From assembly GCF_000210295.1 (NCBI RefSeq), contig NC_026743.1, positions 1-64,000 on the forward strand: a stretch of DNA of 64,000 nucleotides, in the 5' to 3' direction. Made by a program: the position numbers and the translations under genes. Below the pieces are notes generated by a model. That model worked only from the letters and a program-made list of their open reading frames with translations. It ran no database searches and was not told where the DNA came from. How positions within the stretch are numbered: position 1 is the first letter of the stretch; each line of letters begins with the position of its first letter. The DNA comes from Trypanosoma brucei gambiense DAL972 (lineage: Eukaryota > Euglenozoa > Kinetoplastea > Trypanosomatida > Trypanosomatidae). Below are positions 48,249 through 58,339 of the stretch, piece after piece.

Positions 48249-48728
48249 ATGTTGGAGTCTTTTGAATTTGATCAGGAACGAAAGGAGGCGTTAAACACAG
48301 TGGCGGAGCTAATCGCTTCAACTATTGAGGGAGCTGAGTCACAAGATGTTCACGATGTACTCTCGTCATCCCTTCATTTGCCTCATAACTGGCAGGAAAT
48401 TGTTCAGAAAAGGGCTGAGCAAAGGCGTAAACTCAGTGCTACTTTTACTTTATTTTGTGAAGAAACAATTGCCACCCCGTCAACGGATGGAAATGCCGCT
48501 CTGGATATTAGTGAAGCGCCCGCAACATGTTTCTTACCGGAGTTACGACCCAAAACAATGCCACCCGTTACAACTTCAGCGACACGCGGGTTTGAGTGTC
48601 CCAGTTGTGGAAATCATTGGGATGTTGTTGACGCCCGTAAATCACTGCGCAATAGCAACACATCTTCTGCTGTGCGAGAGTTAAGTAACGCTGATGTTGG
48701 ATTTTGCCCAGTGTGTGAAGATATTTAG
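48249..48728 (+). CDS. small zinc-ribbon-like protein, unrecognised
   Basis: 159 residues. The N-terminal half is helical and acidic (FEFDQERKEALNTVAELIAS). The C-terminal part has CPSCGNHWDVV and, about 40 residues later, FCPVC. Two C-x2-C pairs of this kind form a typical treble or zinc-ribbon site. I cannot name a family. The start at 48249 is the first ATG after the strong pyrimidine tract; a TTG seven codons earlier is in frame but inside that tract. Confidence 0.75.
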   Translation: MLESFEFDQERKEALNTVAELIASTIEGAESQDVHDVLSSSLHLPHNWQEIVQKRAEQRRKLSATFTLFCEETIATPSTDGNAALDISEAPATCFLPELRPKTMPPVTTSATRGFECPSCGNHWDVVDARKSLRNSNTSSAVRELSNADVGFCPVCEDI

Positions 48729-49928
48729 TTAAGTGTAGTCATATCAGTTGGTTCCTTTCCCCCATTTCAATACATTCCTTTTCTTTTCTTTTTCACTTTT
48801 CCCCCTTTAAAGAGAGAAAGAGAGAGGGATGGAGGGAGCGAAATATTCTTTTTTAAAAAAAGAAGAGGATCAACAATTCTTGCCGAAGTGGGGGCAGTGA
48901 GAACATGTGTGTGTATGTGTGTTGTCTGGGAAGAGTTTATCATATGAGAGCAGTTAATTATGTTAAGGCAGCAATTTTCAATGCCAATATCCGATCATGA
49001 GTGAACGACAGCGGGCTCTACATAATTACTGCGTTACCAACATATGACATACACCTACAATGGCGTGTATGGTTATAAGTTTTTTTTTTCATGGAGCAAT
49101 TGTGTGTATTATTATAGAACACAATGCAAAGAAGATATTATAAGATTCTCTGTGGTTCCTCCTTTTCTACCGTTTTTTTTAAATTGTTTTCTAACGCTAA
49201 TGCCACGTCGAACAATATCATTCTTCAGACGATACGCCCTGATCGAAAAAGAGGAGTAAGAAGGTGGTGGATTTTTTTTTTAAAAAAAACTTGTTGGAAG
49301 CCAGTGGTGGATGCTGCGGTTTACAACTATGATTTGTTTTAGACGCATTGTCGCGTGATCCGTTTGTGCGTCTTTGACACTTGGTGTTGGAGTCCTTCAG
49401 CGCTTCATTGGCGGTTTCGCCTTCAAACATAAACGTACGAATATATTTATATATAAATATATATGCACATATACGTTCACACATATAGATATGTAGAGAT
49501 AAATATGTTTTAATGATCAAGTCACATGTGTGGGGAATGAAGGTGTACATATTTGACTTATATTATGCTTGCATGAAACTCCTCACGTTGAACCATCTCA
49601 GTGGTGCCGTGGTGAGGGAATGCTGTGCATTGATCAATCAAAGTTTCTGATTGGTGCTTACCACCACTTTCTTGAGTAAACAATGTTTGGTATTCTTTTT
49701 AAAAAAAAAATATTGTAATCCTCTTGGATATTATCCCTTTTCTTTCCTGTTTTTTTTTCTTGTCCTCACTTTGTAGGTTAGTGGAAGATTTTCGTCCACT
49801 TTTCCACGTGTACGGCAATTCTTTGCTGTTATTGTTATTGTTGTTGCTTTCTTTCTTTTTTTCTTTCTTCTTCCAAAACCTTCTGGCCATTGTTGATTTG
49901 GACGCGGCCACGAGGTGGTGTCGGCCGC
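48729..49928. other. gene-free stretch, about 1.2 kb
   Basis: No gene is recognised. Three T-run/A-run dyads lie here (48849-48861, 49272-49289, 49696-49710), together with a T/A-rich block at 49441-49465. A very long T/C tract from about 49823 to 49875 is the splicing signal for the next gene; an AG lies at 49912-49913. Confidence 0.5.
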
Positions 49929-51362
49929 ATGACTTCTGTGGGGTTCCCTTGTGACATGAACACAAGTTCTTCACTCACCTCTTTGGCGAACTTTTATTTC
50001 CACACCAGAAATTGTGTGGATAAAAATGTAAGAACGACTGACCGCTCACGGATGGAGTTTTGGGTGCAGCGGCTCCCCACTGTAATTCTTCAAGAAATTT
50101 TCATGGAAGTTATTAGAAGTGATGGATTTTGTTTTGCGTGGGTGGGTATACTTTCCAGCGTGTGTCGGTCGTGGTATTGTGCGTGTCAACATCCCGTCAT
50201 GTGGGCATTTATGGCTAAAAAGGTGTTTGTGGCATATCCGCTTGTGCTGCGGGCGCAAGCCGTTCCCGAAGACAAAACAAACCTGCGAATGCGAAGTGTT
50301 TCGGATCCCATTATTGATGATGCTGATGATTTTGGCACTGTTTCAAATTCTCGCGATGCAATGGAACTGCCAACTCTAATGACCAACCAGTCTTTGCGTC
50401 GGGCCATAGAAGATGTGAGGCTTTTCGACGAGAGACGAAGTTATCATACTTATGTTAGACAAATACGTGTGCTTGTGCTGGGAATGATGCTGTCAGGCAC
50501 ACTTTTGCTCTTCTCAATGTTTCTATTCATCACAGTTTGCGTCCTTGAGGGAATCAAATTGGGGGGAGTATTCACAACTTATGCCGCACTCTCTTTCTTG
50601 TGGGCAACGTACTGGGGTATTTTTACCATCATCATTGCAAACATTGTGATGGAAGCGCACTTTGAACCCGCCCCACTCTTTCCGCGTCTGCGAAAGAATA
50701 AGCCGTTGATACTTACTTCAACTGCTATACTGCTGATAGGCCTCTTCACTTTAGTTCTTCCAACCTTGTTGGTGCACATCAATTTAACCCGTGAGGAAAA
50801 GTTCAGTTGGATGTGGTGTGGGGCCACGCCGCTCCTTTTCCTCCTCAGTTGGCAATTGTACGTCGTTTTGTCTTGCTTCTCTCCTAGCAAATGGGGTGAA
50901 TTGTTAAGATCACCGCATGTAGTTCTCAGACCTATGAAAGTGGTCATGTCGCTCATTTTGAATATCCCTCATGCGTTCCCATTTTGCTGCGCTGTGGCTT
51001 TATATTCTCTTCTGCAATACATTCAATATGGCGGTCGTACATATTTGCTTGTTGCTGTATTTCCTCTGCTTGCTAGTCTTCCCATTCTTTCTACGTTATT
51101 GCTACTCGATTTCTACATGAAGCGCCAAATGCGAGATCTATTGACCGGAGTTTCTCTTCTCCTCGCATCAATTTTCCCCCTTTCGTTGTTTTGGACGGAT
51201 TTTCGTGGATTTTCTCTTCTACCGCTGGCGGCTGCTTCTCTTCTTTTGTTTATCACACATTTCCGGCAGGTGGCGCAGCAGTCGATGTTGGAACTTGTAG
51301 AGGAGATCCAGCGAAACCGAAGGCCCGCGAGGTGGCGGTGCAGTCACTCTGTGCGAATGTAG
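49929..51362 (+). CDS. F-box plus polytopic membrane protein
   Basis: 477 residues. An F-box-like motif lies at about 47-98: VQRLPTVILQEIFMEVI, then VCRSWYCACQHPVMWAFM, which matches the LPxxxLxxIF...VCxxW...pxxW pattern that binds Skp1. From about residue 172 the protein is strongly hydrophobic with eight or nine predicted transmembrane helices, for example LVLGMMLSGTLLLFSMFLFI, LTSTAILLIGLFTLVLPTLL, LVAVFPLLASLPILSTLLLL and LLPLAAASLLLFITHF. The arrangement recalls TMEM185 (Fragile-X-F) type proteins, but this is only a suggestion. The role could be a membrane-tethered SCF ubiquitin ligase adaptor (inference). The start may be 49929 or the second ATG at 49956; both follow the acceptor at 49912-49913. 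Confidence 0.82.
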   Translation: MTSVGFPCDMNTSSSLTSLANFYFHTRNCVDKNVRTTDRSRMEFWVQRLPTVILQEIFMEVIRSDGFCFAWVGILSSVCRSWYCACQHPVMWAFMAKKVFVAYPLVLRAQAVPEDKTNLRMRSVSDPIIDDADDFGTVSNSRDAMELPTLMTNQSLRRAIEDVRLFDERRSYHTYVRQIRVLVLGMMLSGTLLLFSMFLFITVCVLEGIKLGGVFTTYAALSFLWATYWGIFTIIIANIVMEAHFEPAPLFPRLRKNKPLILTSTAILLIGLFTLVLPTLLVHINLTREEKFSWMWCGATPLLFLLSWQLYVVLSCFSPSKWGELLRSPHVVLRPMKVVMSLILNIPHAFPFCCAVALYSLLQYIQYGGRTYLLVAVFPLLASLPILSTLLLLDFYMKRQMRDLLTGVSLLLASIFPLSLFWTDFRGFSLLPLAAASLLLFITHFRQVAQQSMLELVEEIQRNRRPARWRCSHSVRM

Positions 51363-52582
51363 TATTGAGTGTGTCAATCTTTTTTGTTTTTTTGTCTTTT
51401 TTTTTCTCCACTGTCTGTTGTTCTCCTTTTCTCTTTTCTCTTTTCTCTCTCTCTTTCTGTTGCGTTTCTTCCACAATTCGCCCACTTTATATCATCTGAA
51501 CTCCCTTCACTTCACTGCTTTACGGTTTACCTTTGGAAAGACGAAAATGGATGTTTAGAGAAAAGGAACATGTGACCTTCATCGAATATTGGACTGGTAT
51601 GGAAGCGAAGGAGCAAACACAAAAACGTTTTTTTTCCTGTTGTTGAGCGGGTGATTTGAAGACGTAATTGGGTGTGCACACGTGTGCTTATTTTATAATT
51701 ATTAATATTATTATGATTCGTGTGAAGTGGAAGGTGGGTAGTTTTGTAATATGGTGAGGAGATTTATTGCTGAGGTTATACCTATATCTTCTTTCCATTG
51801 TTTTTGGTATGGGTGGGTGGGTGGGGTTGTAATTTTATTTTAAATAAATAAGTAGATATATATTTTTTATCTATTTGATTTCTTTTGTTCATGATATATT
51901 TATATATTTTTCGTTTTATTCGTTTTACTTTCAAATTCCTCCCTCCCCCTCAAAAAAAAAAAATAATATGTTAAAAACAAGGGAGAAAAAGGAATATGAC
52001 GGGAGGTAGTGGAGTGAGGTGATGTTTGGCTATCACGTGGCTAAAGTATGAGTTGGGCATCTCAGTTTGTAGATGCACAAACACACAAACACAGGCATAT
52101 ATTTTGTTATAAAAGGAGGGGGGGGGAGGAAGAGAAAAACAGTGGGAGGGATGATAATAATGAATTACAAGTTTTTAAAGGCCAGTTGCCTCTTCAATTT
52201 TTTTGTTTGAAAAACTCAGCCACAACTTTCGTTCGGTTGTGGCGAGCGGTCTTTTTTTTTTTATTTTTTAAATGTTGTTTGTTTTTCTTCAACCTTCCTT
52301 TTTTTATTTTTCTGGGGAATTGGTGACATATATTTGTTTCGAACAATTTTCAGAAGTGAAATGCCAGTGTATTAAAGGTTTTTGCATATACCATGCATCT
52401 TCTCGTAGTCCCTCTTTAACCCGACCTTTTTTGCTATGTTGTCGCCCTACTTTATCCTTTTTTTGTTTTTGTGTTTCGTGTTACCTTTGCACTTTTTTTT
52501 CTTTTTGTTTTTTTTTTCATTATTGTATTGCACTTGGGCTTGGTTTCCTTTTTAGTGCCTGTAGGAGAATTCTTGTTTCTCT
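51363..52582. other. gene-free stretch, about 1.2 kb
   Basis: No gene is recognised. T/C-rich at 51380-51470, AT-rich at 51840-51920 with an A11 run at about 51953-51963, and a T/C-rich block from 52440 to 52560 that serves the WD40 gene. A frame at 52048-52326 + has no motif. Confidence 0.5.
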
Positions 52583-55312
52583 ATGAACGAAAGTATTATT
52601 CAAGTGCCACTTTATGTATCCACATCAGCTTGGCGCAAGGAGGTACAACTGAGAGGCCTCTTGCGCAATCACCCGAGTATAATTGCACACAGTGATATTC
52701 TCCCACCTGCTACCACGGCCAAAGTTTTCAGCACAGCTCAGTTGGCAGCACACCACAGGGAAAATGTATTGGCTATTGGTTTAAATCCATTATCCACTTC
52801 AGGCGCTTGCGTTGGGCTCTTAACAATGGAAAGTGCGGAGGCAAAACTTAGTGGTATGTCAAAGATGCAGTGGTTGAATTTGCCATCAACCGAACCTTTG
52901 AGCAGCGTGGAATGGTGTGAGGGATCCCTTTTGGTTGGAACTAGTCGTGGTCGCATTGTTGTAGCAGATGTTAGTCCACAAACTGTTGAGGATTCTGATG
53001 GAGAATTGCAGCGTCGCACTTGCCTCGTATGTAGTGAAGAGCAAACTCCTGTTGGAGACATAGTTGTGCCACCAAGCAAACATGCCGTGTCAACTCTTGT
53101 TCGGTGTGTGCGCAGTAACGCAGCCGTCTGTTCCTCAAGTGTGGTGGCGGTATGTGATAGTCGCGCAATGGTGTGGGATGTAAAGGGAGCTACACAACCT
53201 GTACATACGTGGGTTCCCAGTGTAGACAGCAGTAAAAATAGTCCAAATGAGCAGGAGCCTCTTTTGTTTGCACAATGGGTTCCAAACAGTGACTCTGTTG
53301 TACTCACTGGAAGCTACAGTGGTAGTCTTGTATTCACAGACATTCGCACCAAAGAGGGATCCACCTCCAAATTATCCCTTCCGGCCCGTCGAGGATGTAT
53401 GGCTCGGTGTGCCGACTTTAACACATTGCTTCCATTTGCTCTTGCTACGGCATCTTCTGACGGTATCATTTCTGTATTTGATTGCCGGTATCCGAGCACT
53501 GCCGTCCGAACCATCCCCTCGTTGCACGGCGATATCATGTCTCTAAAGTATTTGAAGCTTCATTCAGACATTATTGCCACGGGTGGGGTTGACGGATCGG
53601 TGGTTTTGTGGAATCTTCGCTCTCTTCCAACCTATCGCGTGGGTCGTGCGCAATACAAGTGCCCCGTTTTTGATCTTATTACAACTCCATGGTCTGTGGA
53701 GCAACATGTTATTGGTGTTACATGTGGTGGTGAATTGACTCTCACAGGTCTTGCGCAGGAGGCCATGGCAACGTTAGCCGTGCCAGTCACTGAGCGCCTT
53801 TCCAAACCATCTGGTCGTAGACAAGAGGATAAAACCGCGGCAAATGAGGCGACAGAACTAATGGAACGTGAAAAATATGGTGTGGGTCTCCTGTATTCCC
53901 GTCGGTTACGTGAGGCATATGAAGTGATTGTCGATTGCGCTACAAAGCGCTTTGCGAGAAAGGAGATTACGATGGCAATGAGGTTAGCGGGTCTCCTGGA
54001 CGTCAAAATGCTTCCGAAATTTGACTACAGGGCGAAAGTTGAGAGTTTTGAAGCGGAGGAGAAGTGCAAGCGTGAATTAGGTGTGGCGGCTTTGTCGCAG
54101 TCGCAAGTAATTGTAGCTTTTGAAGATGCACTTGTTCGTTCGAGTCAGTGGCTCTTTCCATCACTTCTGTCTGAAAATATACGAGATCTTCAGAAGCCCG
54201 CCAAGCAAGATGTTACAAAACTGGAGGCGTTGCAATTGAATTTGCTTTTGCATAACAATATTGCTTCCGGGTGTATTGGAAGCGTCGTTGGTGGATTGCA
54301 GTATTTCATTGCTAATGGTGGGAATATTAGTCTTATAGATGCCAATACGGCATGCAGCATCGCAAAGAAATTGTTGGAAGTGAACGTTGCTGAAGGTCAA
54401 AAATTTGTGTCAACGTTGCTTTCGTTGGTGATTGAACCTGATGGTACTGCTGTAGCCGATGCGCTTGCGAAACGTTTGCTCATAGTGGTTCAGGAGCCAC
54501 TTGTTACGGCAGGGATGCCGGCACGCCAAGCAGGAAGACATGAGGAACTTTTTGTATCTGATTTGCTGAGCGCGAAGAGGGCAGTCGAAGTGCAAATGGA
54601 GATTCGAAGTTTAGGGATCGAAAACTACAAAGGAGTAATTGCTGCGGTGAACAAATATCAAGACCAATGTCTCAGAAATGGTGAGAGCGGCATATTTGGC
54701 TGGCTTGCTCAGGAACCGCTGATGCTATTTTTGAACTGCCTCACTGCAGACTCAAATTATGCTACATTTTTCTGGGCGTGTGTACAACTAATTGAGGCGC
54801 TAGCCGCGTGTCCGGGTATGCGAGAGGTTGAGGCTACACTCTTTGCTACAGTGAACAGCATCCACGTTGCTTCTAATCGCCTCCGAAGCCAACTGCAGGA
54901 GTTGGCTTCAAAACCGCGTTTTACCCCAGCGACAGTGCGAGAGGCGGGGAAAACTATAACAACAGTTCTCGACTTCTCTGTTGTCCTTCTTCGTGTTCAG
55001 TTGGAGTGCGAGAATGTTGCTCATGAAAGTGAAATGAGAACTGTACCACCCGTTATGTGTCGCATATTTGATATTTTGTCGTCAGCCTCATCAGACTTGC
55101 TGAAAGTGTGGGAAACAATTCTCGGTGTCTTGGTGGCGTGTCCCCTTCGCAGTCTTGTGCGAAAATGTTGCCTCACTGGAATGCGTAACTTTGCCCTGAA
55201 GGTGGAAGGCCTTCTTTCGCTTTCATCGAAGAAAGGCGGTGACGAAATGTTAAATGAAATACTCGACACATGTGACGAGTTCTTTGACAGAGTTGCTGAA
55301 GATGCTGATTGA
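52583..55312 (+). CDS. WD40-repeat protein with large helical C-terminal region
   Basis: 909 residues. The N-terminal about 420 residues form a WD40 beta-propeller. Identifiable blades include LSSVEWCEGSLLVGTSRGRI, AQWVPNSDSVVLTGSYSGSL, TASSDGIISVFDCRYPS and SDIIATGGVDGSVVLWNL, the last with a classical closing W. The remainder is helical and Leu/Ala-rich without transmembrane segments (EREKYGVGLLYSRRLREAYE and AALSQSQVIVAFEDALVRSS). A propeller followed by an alpha-solenoid is the layout of coat and nuclear pore proteins such as Sec31 or COPI subunits, but also of other scaffolds; I cannot choose. The start is the first ATG after the T/C-rich leader. Confidence 0.85.
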   Translation: MNESIIQVPLYVSTSAWRKEVQLRGLLRNHPSIIAHSDILPPATTAKVFSTAQLAAHHRENVLAIGLNPLSTSGACVGLLTMESAEAKLSGMSKMQWLNLPSTEPLSSVEWCEGSLLVGTSRGRIVVADVSPQTVEDSDGELQRRTCLVCSEEQTPVGDIVVPPSKHAVSTLVRCVRSNAAVCSSSVVAVCDSRAMVWDVKGATQPVHTWVPSVDSSKNSPNEQEPLLFAQWVPNSDSVVLTGSYSGSLVFTDIRTKEGSTSKLSLPARRGCMARCADFNTLLPFALATASSDGIISVFDCRYPSTAVRTIPSLHGDIMSLKYLKLHSDIIATGGVDGSVVLWNLRSLPTYRVGRAQYKCPVFDLITTPWSVEQHVIGVTCGGELTLTGLAQEAMATLAVPVTERLSKPSGRRQEDKTAANEATELMEREKYGVGLLYSRRLREAYEVIVDCATKRFARKEITMAMRLAGLLDVKMLPKFDYRAKVESFEAEEKCKRELGVAALSQSQVIVAFEDALVRSSQWLFPSLLSENIRDLQKPAKQDVTKLEALQLNLLLHNNIASGCIGSVVGGLQYFIANGGNISLIDANTACSIAKKLLEVNVAEGQKFVSTLLSLVIEPDGTAVADALAKRLLIVVQEPLVTAGMPARQAGRHEELFVSDLLSAKRAVEVQMEIRSLGIENYKGVIAAVNKYQDQCLRNGESGIFGWLAQEPLMLFLNCLTADSNYATFFWACVQLIEALAACPGMREVEATLFATVNSIHVASNRLRSQLQELASKPRFTPATVREAGKTITTVLDFSVVLLRVQLECENVAHESEMRTVPPVMCRIFDILSSASSDLLKVWETILGVLVACPLRSLVRKCCLTGMRNFALKVEGLLSLSSKKGGDEMLNEILDTCDEFFDRVAEDAD

Positions 55313-55687
55313 GTTCTAAAAGTTCATATTTGCCCTTCGTAGGTGTTCGGCGTCAAAGGCAGTTCCAATCCCACAGTGAGGGGAATGTTACCGTATTCGA
55401 TGCCTTGATTCGATTTTTTTGTGTGTGTGTGTGTGTCAGGGGAGGAGGGCGCTCTCTACGCTGTTCCTCATCCTTTACTGCCACTTTCTCCCCTGCATAT
55501 TCCTCTTTTTTTTCTTTTTTATCGTTTTCGTGGTTGGTGGAAACTGTTTCCTAATGTAAAGACTTACAGTAGCATTTGTAAATATAATTAATTAACGTGT
55601 TTTTTTTTGTGTGTGCGTGTGCGGTCACACGCGTTGAGGCGCAAGGTGCATTCAGATTAGGGCGTTACGGACCATTAAACCGTCCAT
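55313..55687. other. intergenic
   Basis: Contains a (TG)8 run at about 55421-55437 and a T/C-rich block at 55470-55540. No gene is recognised. Confidence 0.5.
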
Positions 55688-56809
55688 ATGCGGGTAGCAT
55701 CTTTTAGGGCATCTCTTGCTTCCTTCAGCTTTTACACCCGGTTTTACGCAGCCGGAAAGCCGGGGGTTCCGAGAGCTGGTTTTAAGGCACATGGGGATAT
55801 TGGCGATGGCCGCAACGACCAACAGCAGTTGCAAAGTGCGAATCCATACAAATCATGGGAACACATGAACCACAAATGGTTAATTCTTATGTGCGTCGGC
55901 TGTTTAGCGGGGGGTTCAGCAGCGGGTCACCTTACGGAGGTTGATGAAACTGCACTGAAACCACCTTTTAAGAAGTCGGATGTGCTTTCAAATATTTCCA
56001 AAACATTTGAATTCCGTCCTGACCTGGCAGCAATGGGTGTTCGTGTTGCGTTTCTTCTTGCTGCGCGCAGAGCAGGACTTACAACTGACTCCTTTGATGA
56101 GTCTTGCGCCGTTGCCCGTGGCCTTGAAGACATCGCCGGAGTATTTCAGCAGCTTGGGACAATGTATCACATTTCAACTGAAGACGCCGCATCGCTGGTA
56201 GCTGTGGCTGCATTAAAGTTCTTAAAGGCCCCTTCTGAATCTATTGAAAATGCGTGGCGTTGGGGACGAAATGACACCGATGAGGCCCCACCGCGGAGGC
56301 GAAGAAATGATGAGAAATTCCCCGTAGAGGCCTCAGGTGTGCAGAGTTTACTTAAGGGGTTATGTGATCTCACTGATGCTGAGTGCGTAGCGTTGTTAGC
56401 ATGCCACAGTGTTGGTGAATTTCACGAACACGTGAGTGGCTTGGACGGTGCCACACATATCGGGAGCCGTTACAAGCTAAGTAATGAGTATTATAAGTTT
56501 TTGTTGTCAAATGAGAAGCGTTTCTTCGATCTTGAAGTTCCTAGGACGGAGGAAAATAAAGAAATACGTCGCCTACCGAAGAACTTTGTATGTGTTTATG
56601 CCAGCACTGGCAAGAGAGGAAAAAAACAACAGTGCGTTTTCAATAGGAGCGAGGTGGATGCCATTTTGAAGAATAGTACGTGGCGGAAGCTTGCCGAGTA
56701 CTACGCGGAGGACGAAGCGGCATGGGCCGAGGCATTCCAGTCGGGTTTCACAAAAATGATTGACAGTAATTTCAAGAGGTTGCGCCCATACGACGCATCA
56801 ACAGATTAG
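55688..56809 (+). CDS. class I heme-peroxidase-like membrane protein, apparently inactive
   Basis: 373 residues. The N-terminus is basic with Ser/Phe (MRVASFRASLASFSFYTRFY), as in mitochondrial presequences. A membrane segment lies at about 63-80 (KWLILMCVGCLAGGSAAGH). From about 95 to the end the protein follows the ascorbate peroxidase/cytochrome c peroxidase fold: LEDIAGVFQQLGTMYHIST, SLVAVAALKFLKAP, then AECVALLACHSVGEFHEHVS for the proximal-His helix (His 240), NEYYKFLL, and WRKLAEYYAEDEAAWAEAF near the end. At the distal site the family has R-x-x-W-H, but here the segment is FLLAARRAG (122-130), so the catalytic Arg, Trp and His are absent. A basic insert, TGKRGKKQQ, interrupts the late part. 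The function is probably structural or heme-binding rather than peroxidatic (inference). Confidence 0.8.
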   Translation: MRVASFRASLASFSFYTRFYAAGKPGVPRAGFKAHGDIGDGRNDQQQLQSANPYKSWEHMNHKWLILMCVGCLAGGSAAGHLTEVDETALKPPFKKSDVLSNISKTFEFRPDLAAMGVRVAFLLAARRAGLTTDSFDESCAVARGLEDIAGVFQQLGTMYHISTEDAASLVAVAALKFLKAPSESIENAWRWGRNDTDEAPPRRRRNDEKFPVEASGVQSLLKGLCDLTDAECVALLACHSVGEFHEHVSGLDGATHIGSRYKLSNEYYKFLLSNEKRFFDLEVPRTEENKEIRRLPKNFVCVYASTGKRGKKQQCVFNRSEVDAILKNSTWRKLAEYYAEDEAAWAEAFQSGFTKMIDSNFKRLRPYDASTD

Positions 56810-57118
56810 TCTAGGATGCGTAGTCTTTACTAATATTTTTTTTGTTTTGTCTTTCACGGATCGAATAATTACACAACTCAGTTTCTCCACACTTGGTTTC
56901 CACGAAATTTCCTCATCCAGGGATTCCTCCACGTGTGTTTGTGTTCGCACGGTATTATTGTTATTAATGCTAATTGTTTGGCTTTGTCTCTCCCCCTTGT
57001 GACACTTCACCCGTCCATATTCTCGACTACCGTTGTATTTTTTCGTTCTGCTTTTTTTTTTGTTTATGCCAATTCCTTTATTTTTTTTTTTAAAAAAAAA
57101 CTCTTTAGAAAATTAGTC
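56810..57118. other. intergenic with T11/A9 dyad
   Basis: T11 followed by A9 at 57081-57100 directly precedes CTCTTTAG with AG at 57107-57108, 11 bases before the next ATG. The frame is open upstream from 56933, but that part lies before the acceptor. Confidence 0.55.
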
Positions 57119-57523
57119 ATGTCCAACCGAGGCTTTACCCCGCGTGCCATTATTCCACCAGCGGCACCTTCAAGCAGAGATAAGAGACCTGCAGGAGCAC
57201 CATATGGAAAGAATTTAAATAACGCAAAGGCGACGGTGCCTGCACAGCAGCGGGTTCAGGGTTTAAAACAGAACCAACCGGCAAATAGTCATCCCCTTCC
57301 ATGCGAGTCTTGCAGGGAACTTATGAAATGCACACAAGACGCCCGACAGGCGTTAGAAAAAGTTTTACAAAATGCTCGAATGATATTTCTGGATGACACG
57401 CTGCACCATCAAATGGATGATGAGCGTTGGTTGCGGGTTCTACGAGCACTTGGTGGAAATAAGCGGGAATACTTTACGAGAATTCCTTCAAATTGCTTAA
57501 CTGCTACGGATGCAACTCTTTGA
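57119..57523 (+). CDS. small basic protein, unrecognised
   Basis: 134 residues. Residues 1-55 are Pro/Ala/Arg-rich and probably disordered (RAIIPPAAPSSRDKRPAGAP). The rest has one C-x2-C pair followed by a third Cys (PCESCRELMKCTQDARQALE) and a helical segment, MDDERWLRVLRALGG. No family is recognised. The start at 57119 is the first ATG after the acceptor at 57107-57108. Confidence 0.7.
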   Translation: MSNRGFTPRAIIPPAAPSSRDKRPAGAPYGKNLNNAKATVPAQQRVQGLKQNQPANSHPLPCESCRELMKCTQDARQALEKVLQNARMIFLDDTLHHQMDDERWLRVLRALGGNKREYFTRIPSNCLTATDATL

Positions 57524-58339
57524 GAGGGGCAGTGTGTTGTGAACAGCAGCGGTTAATATTTTGTGTTGGTGAATAAAGCGGTGCGCTGCCGCTCATTCGT
57601 ATGTGGAGGGAACTGCCTGAGCGTATATATATATATATATATATGTTTATTTTTTTTGTGTGTGTTGCTGTTGTTTGGTGTTTTTAGATCATTGTGTGGG
57701 AAACATTCTTTCGCATTCGCATTTTTACCACCGTCTTGCCTTTCTTAACCTTCTCTTTCCACTTGCAACTGTTGGTATCGGCCCTTTTATGCATTTTCCC
57801 CCATATGGAAATGCAGGGGCGGTTTGGGAGGAAATAATCAACTATCTGCAGCGTTGTTATCTTTATTATAGTTGTTGTTACTGCGACCGAATTGTGTCGG
57901 TCCCTCTTAATTTGCACCTTTAACTGACCTTGCTTCGATAACTCCTCCATTTCTTTTTTCTTTTTAAATGGTGACTGCGCGTGTCATATTTATCTTTGTT
58001 GTTTCTTTTAATTCTGCTGTTCTGAATTGAACAAGTTAAGGCATTAGTCAAAACTCACAGCTCTGAAGGCGTGAATAAAAGTAGAAAAGAAAAGCAGCAG
58101 AGAAAAAAAAAAAGAGGACGCCAGAGGCATTTAGGACCAAATAGGGGCGCCATTGGTCAAAGGGAAGAGAAAAAAAACGAGAGGAAAGGAGGAGGGCGGG
58201 AGCAAAAAAGAAAAAGAAAAAAATTAATAATAATTCATTGAAACTCTTGCATCTCTTTTTATTAGTATAGAGGGAATATTGCTGTTTCAAAAAAAAAAAA
58301 ACTAGTAACAGAGAACCCTGTATAGGTCCATCACCTTAA
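57524..58339. other. gene-free stretch, about 800 bases
   Basis: TA run at 57624-57644, then a T-rich zone. From about 58070 to 58225 it is strongly A/G-rich with many AAAAGAAAAG units, followed by an A12 run at about 58290-58301. No gene is recognised. Confidence 0.5.
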
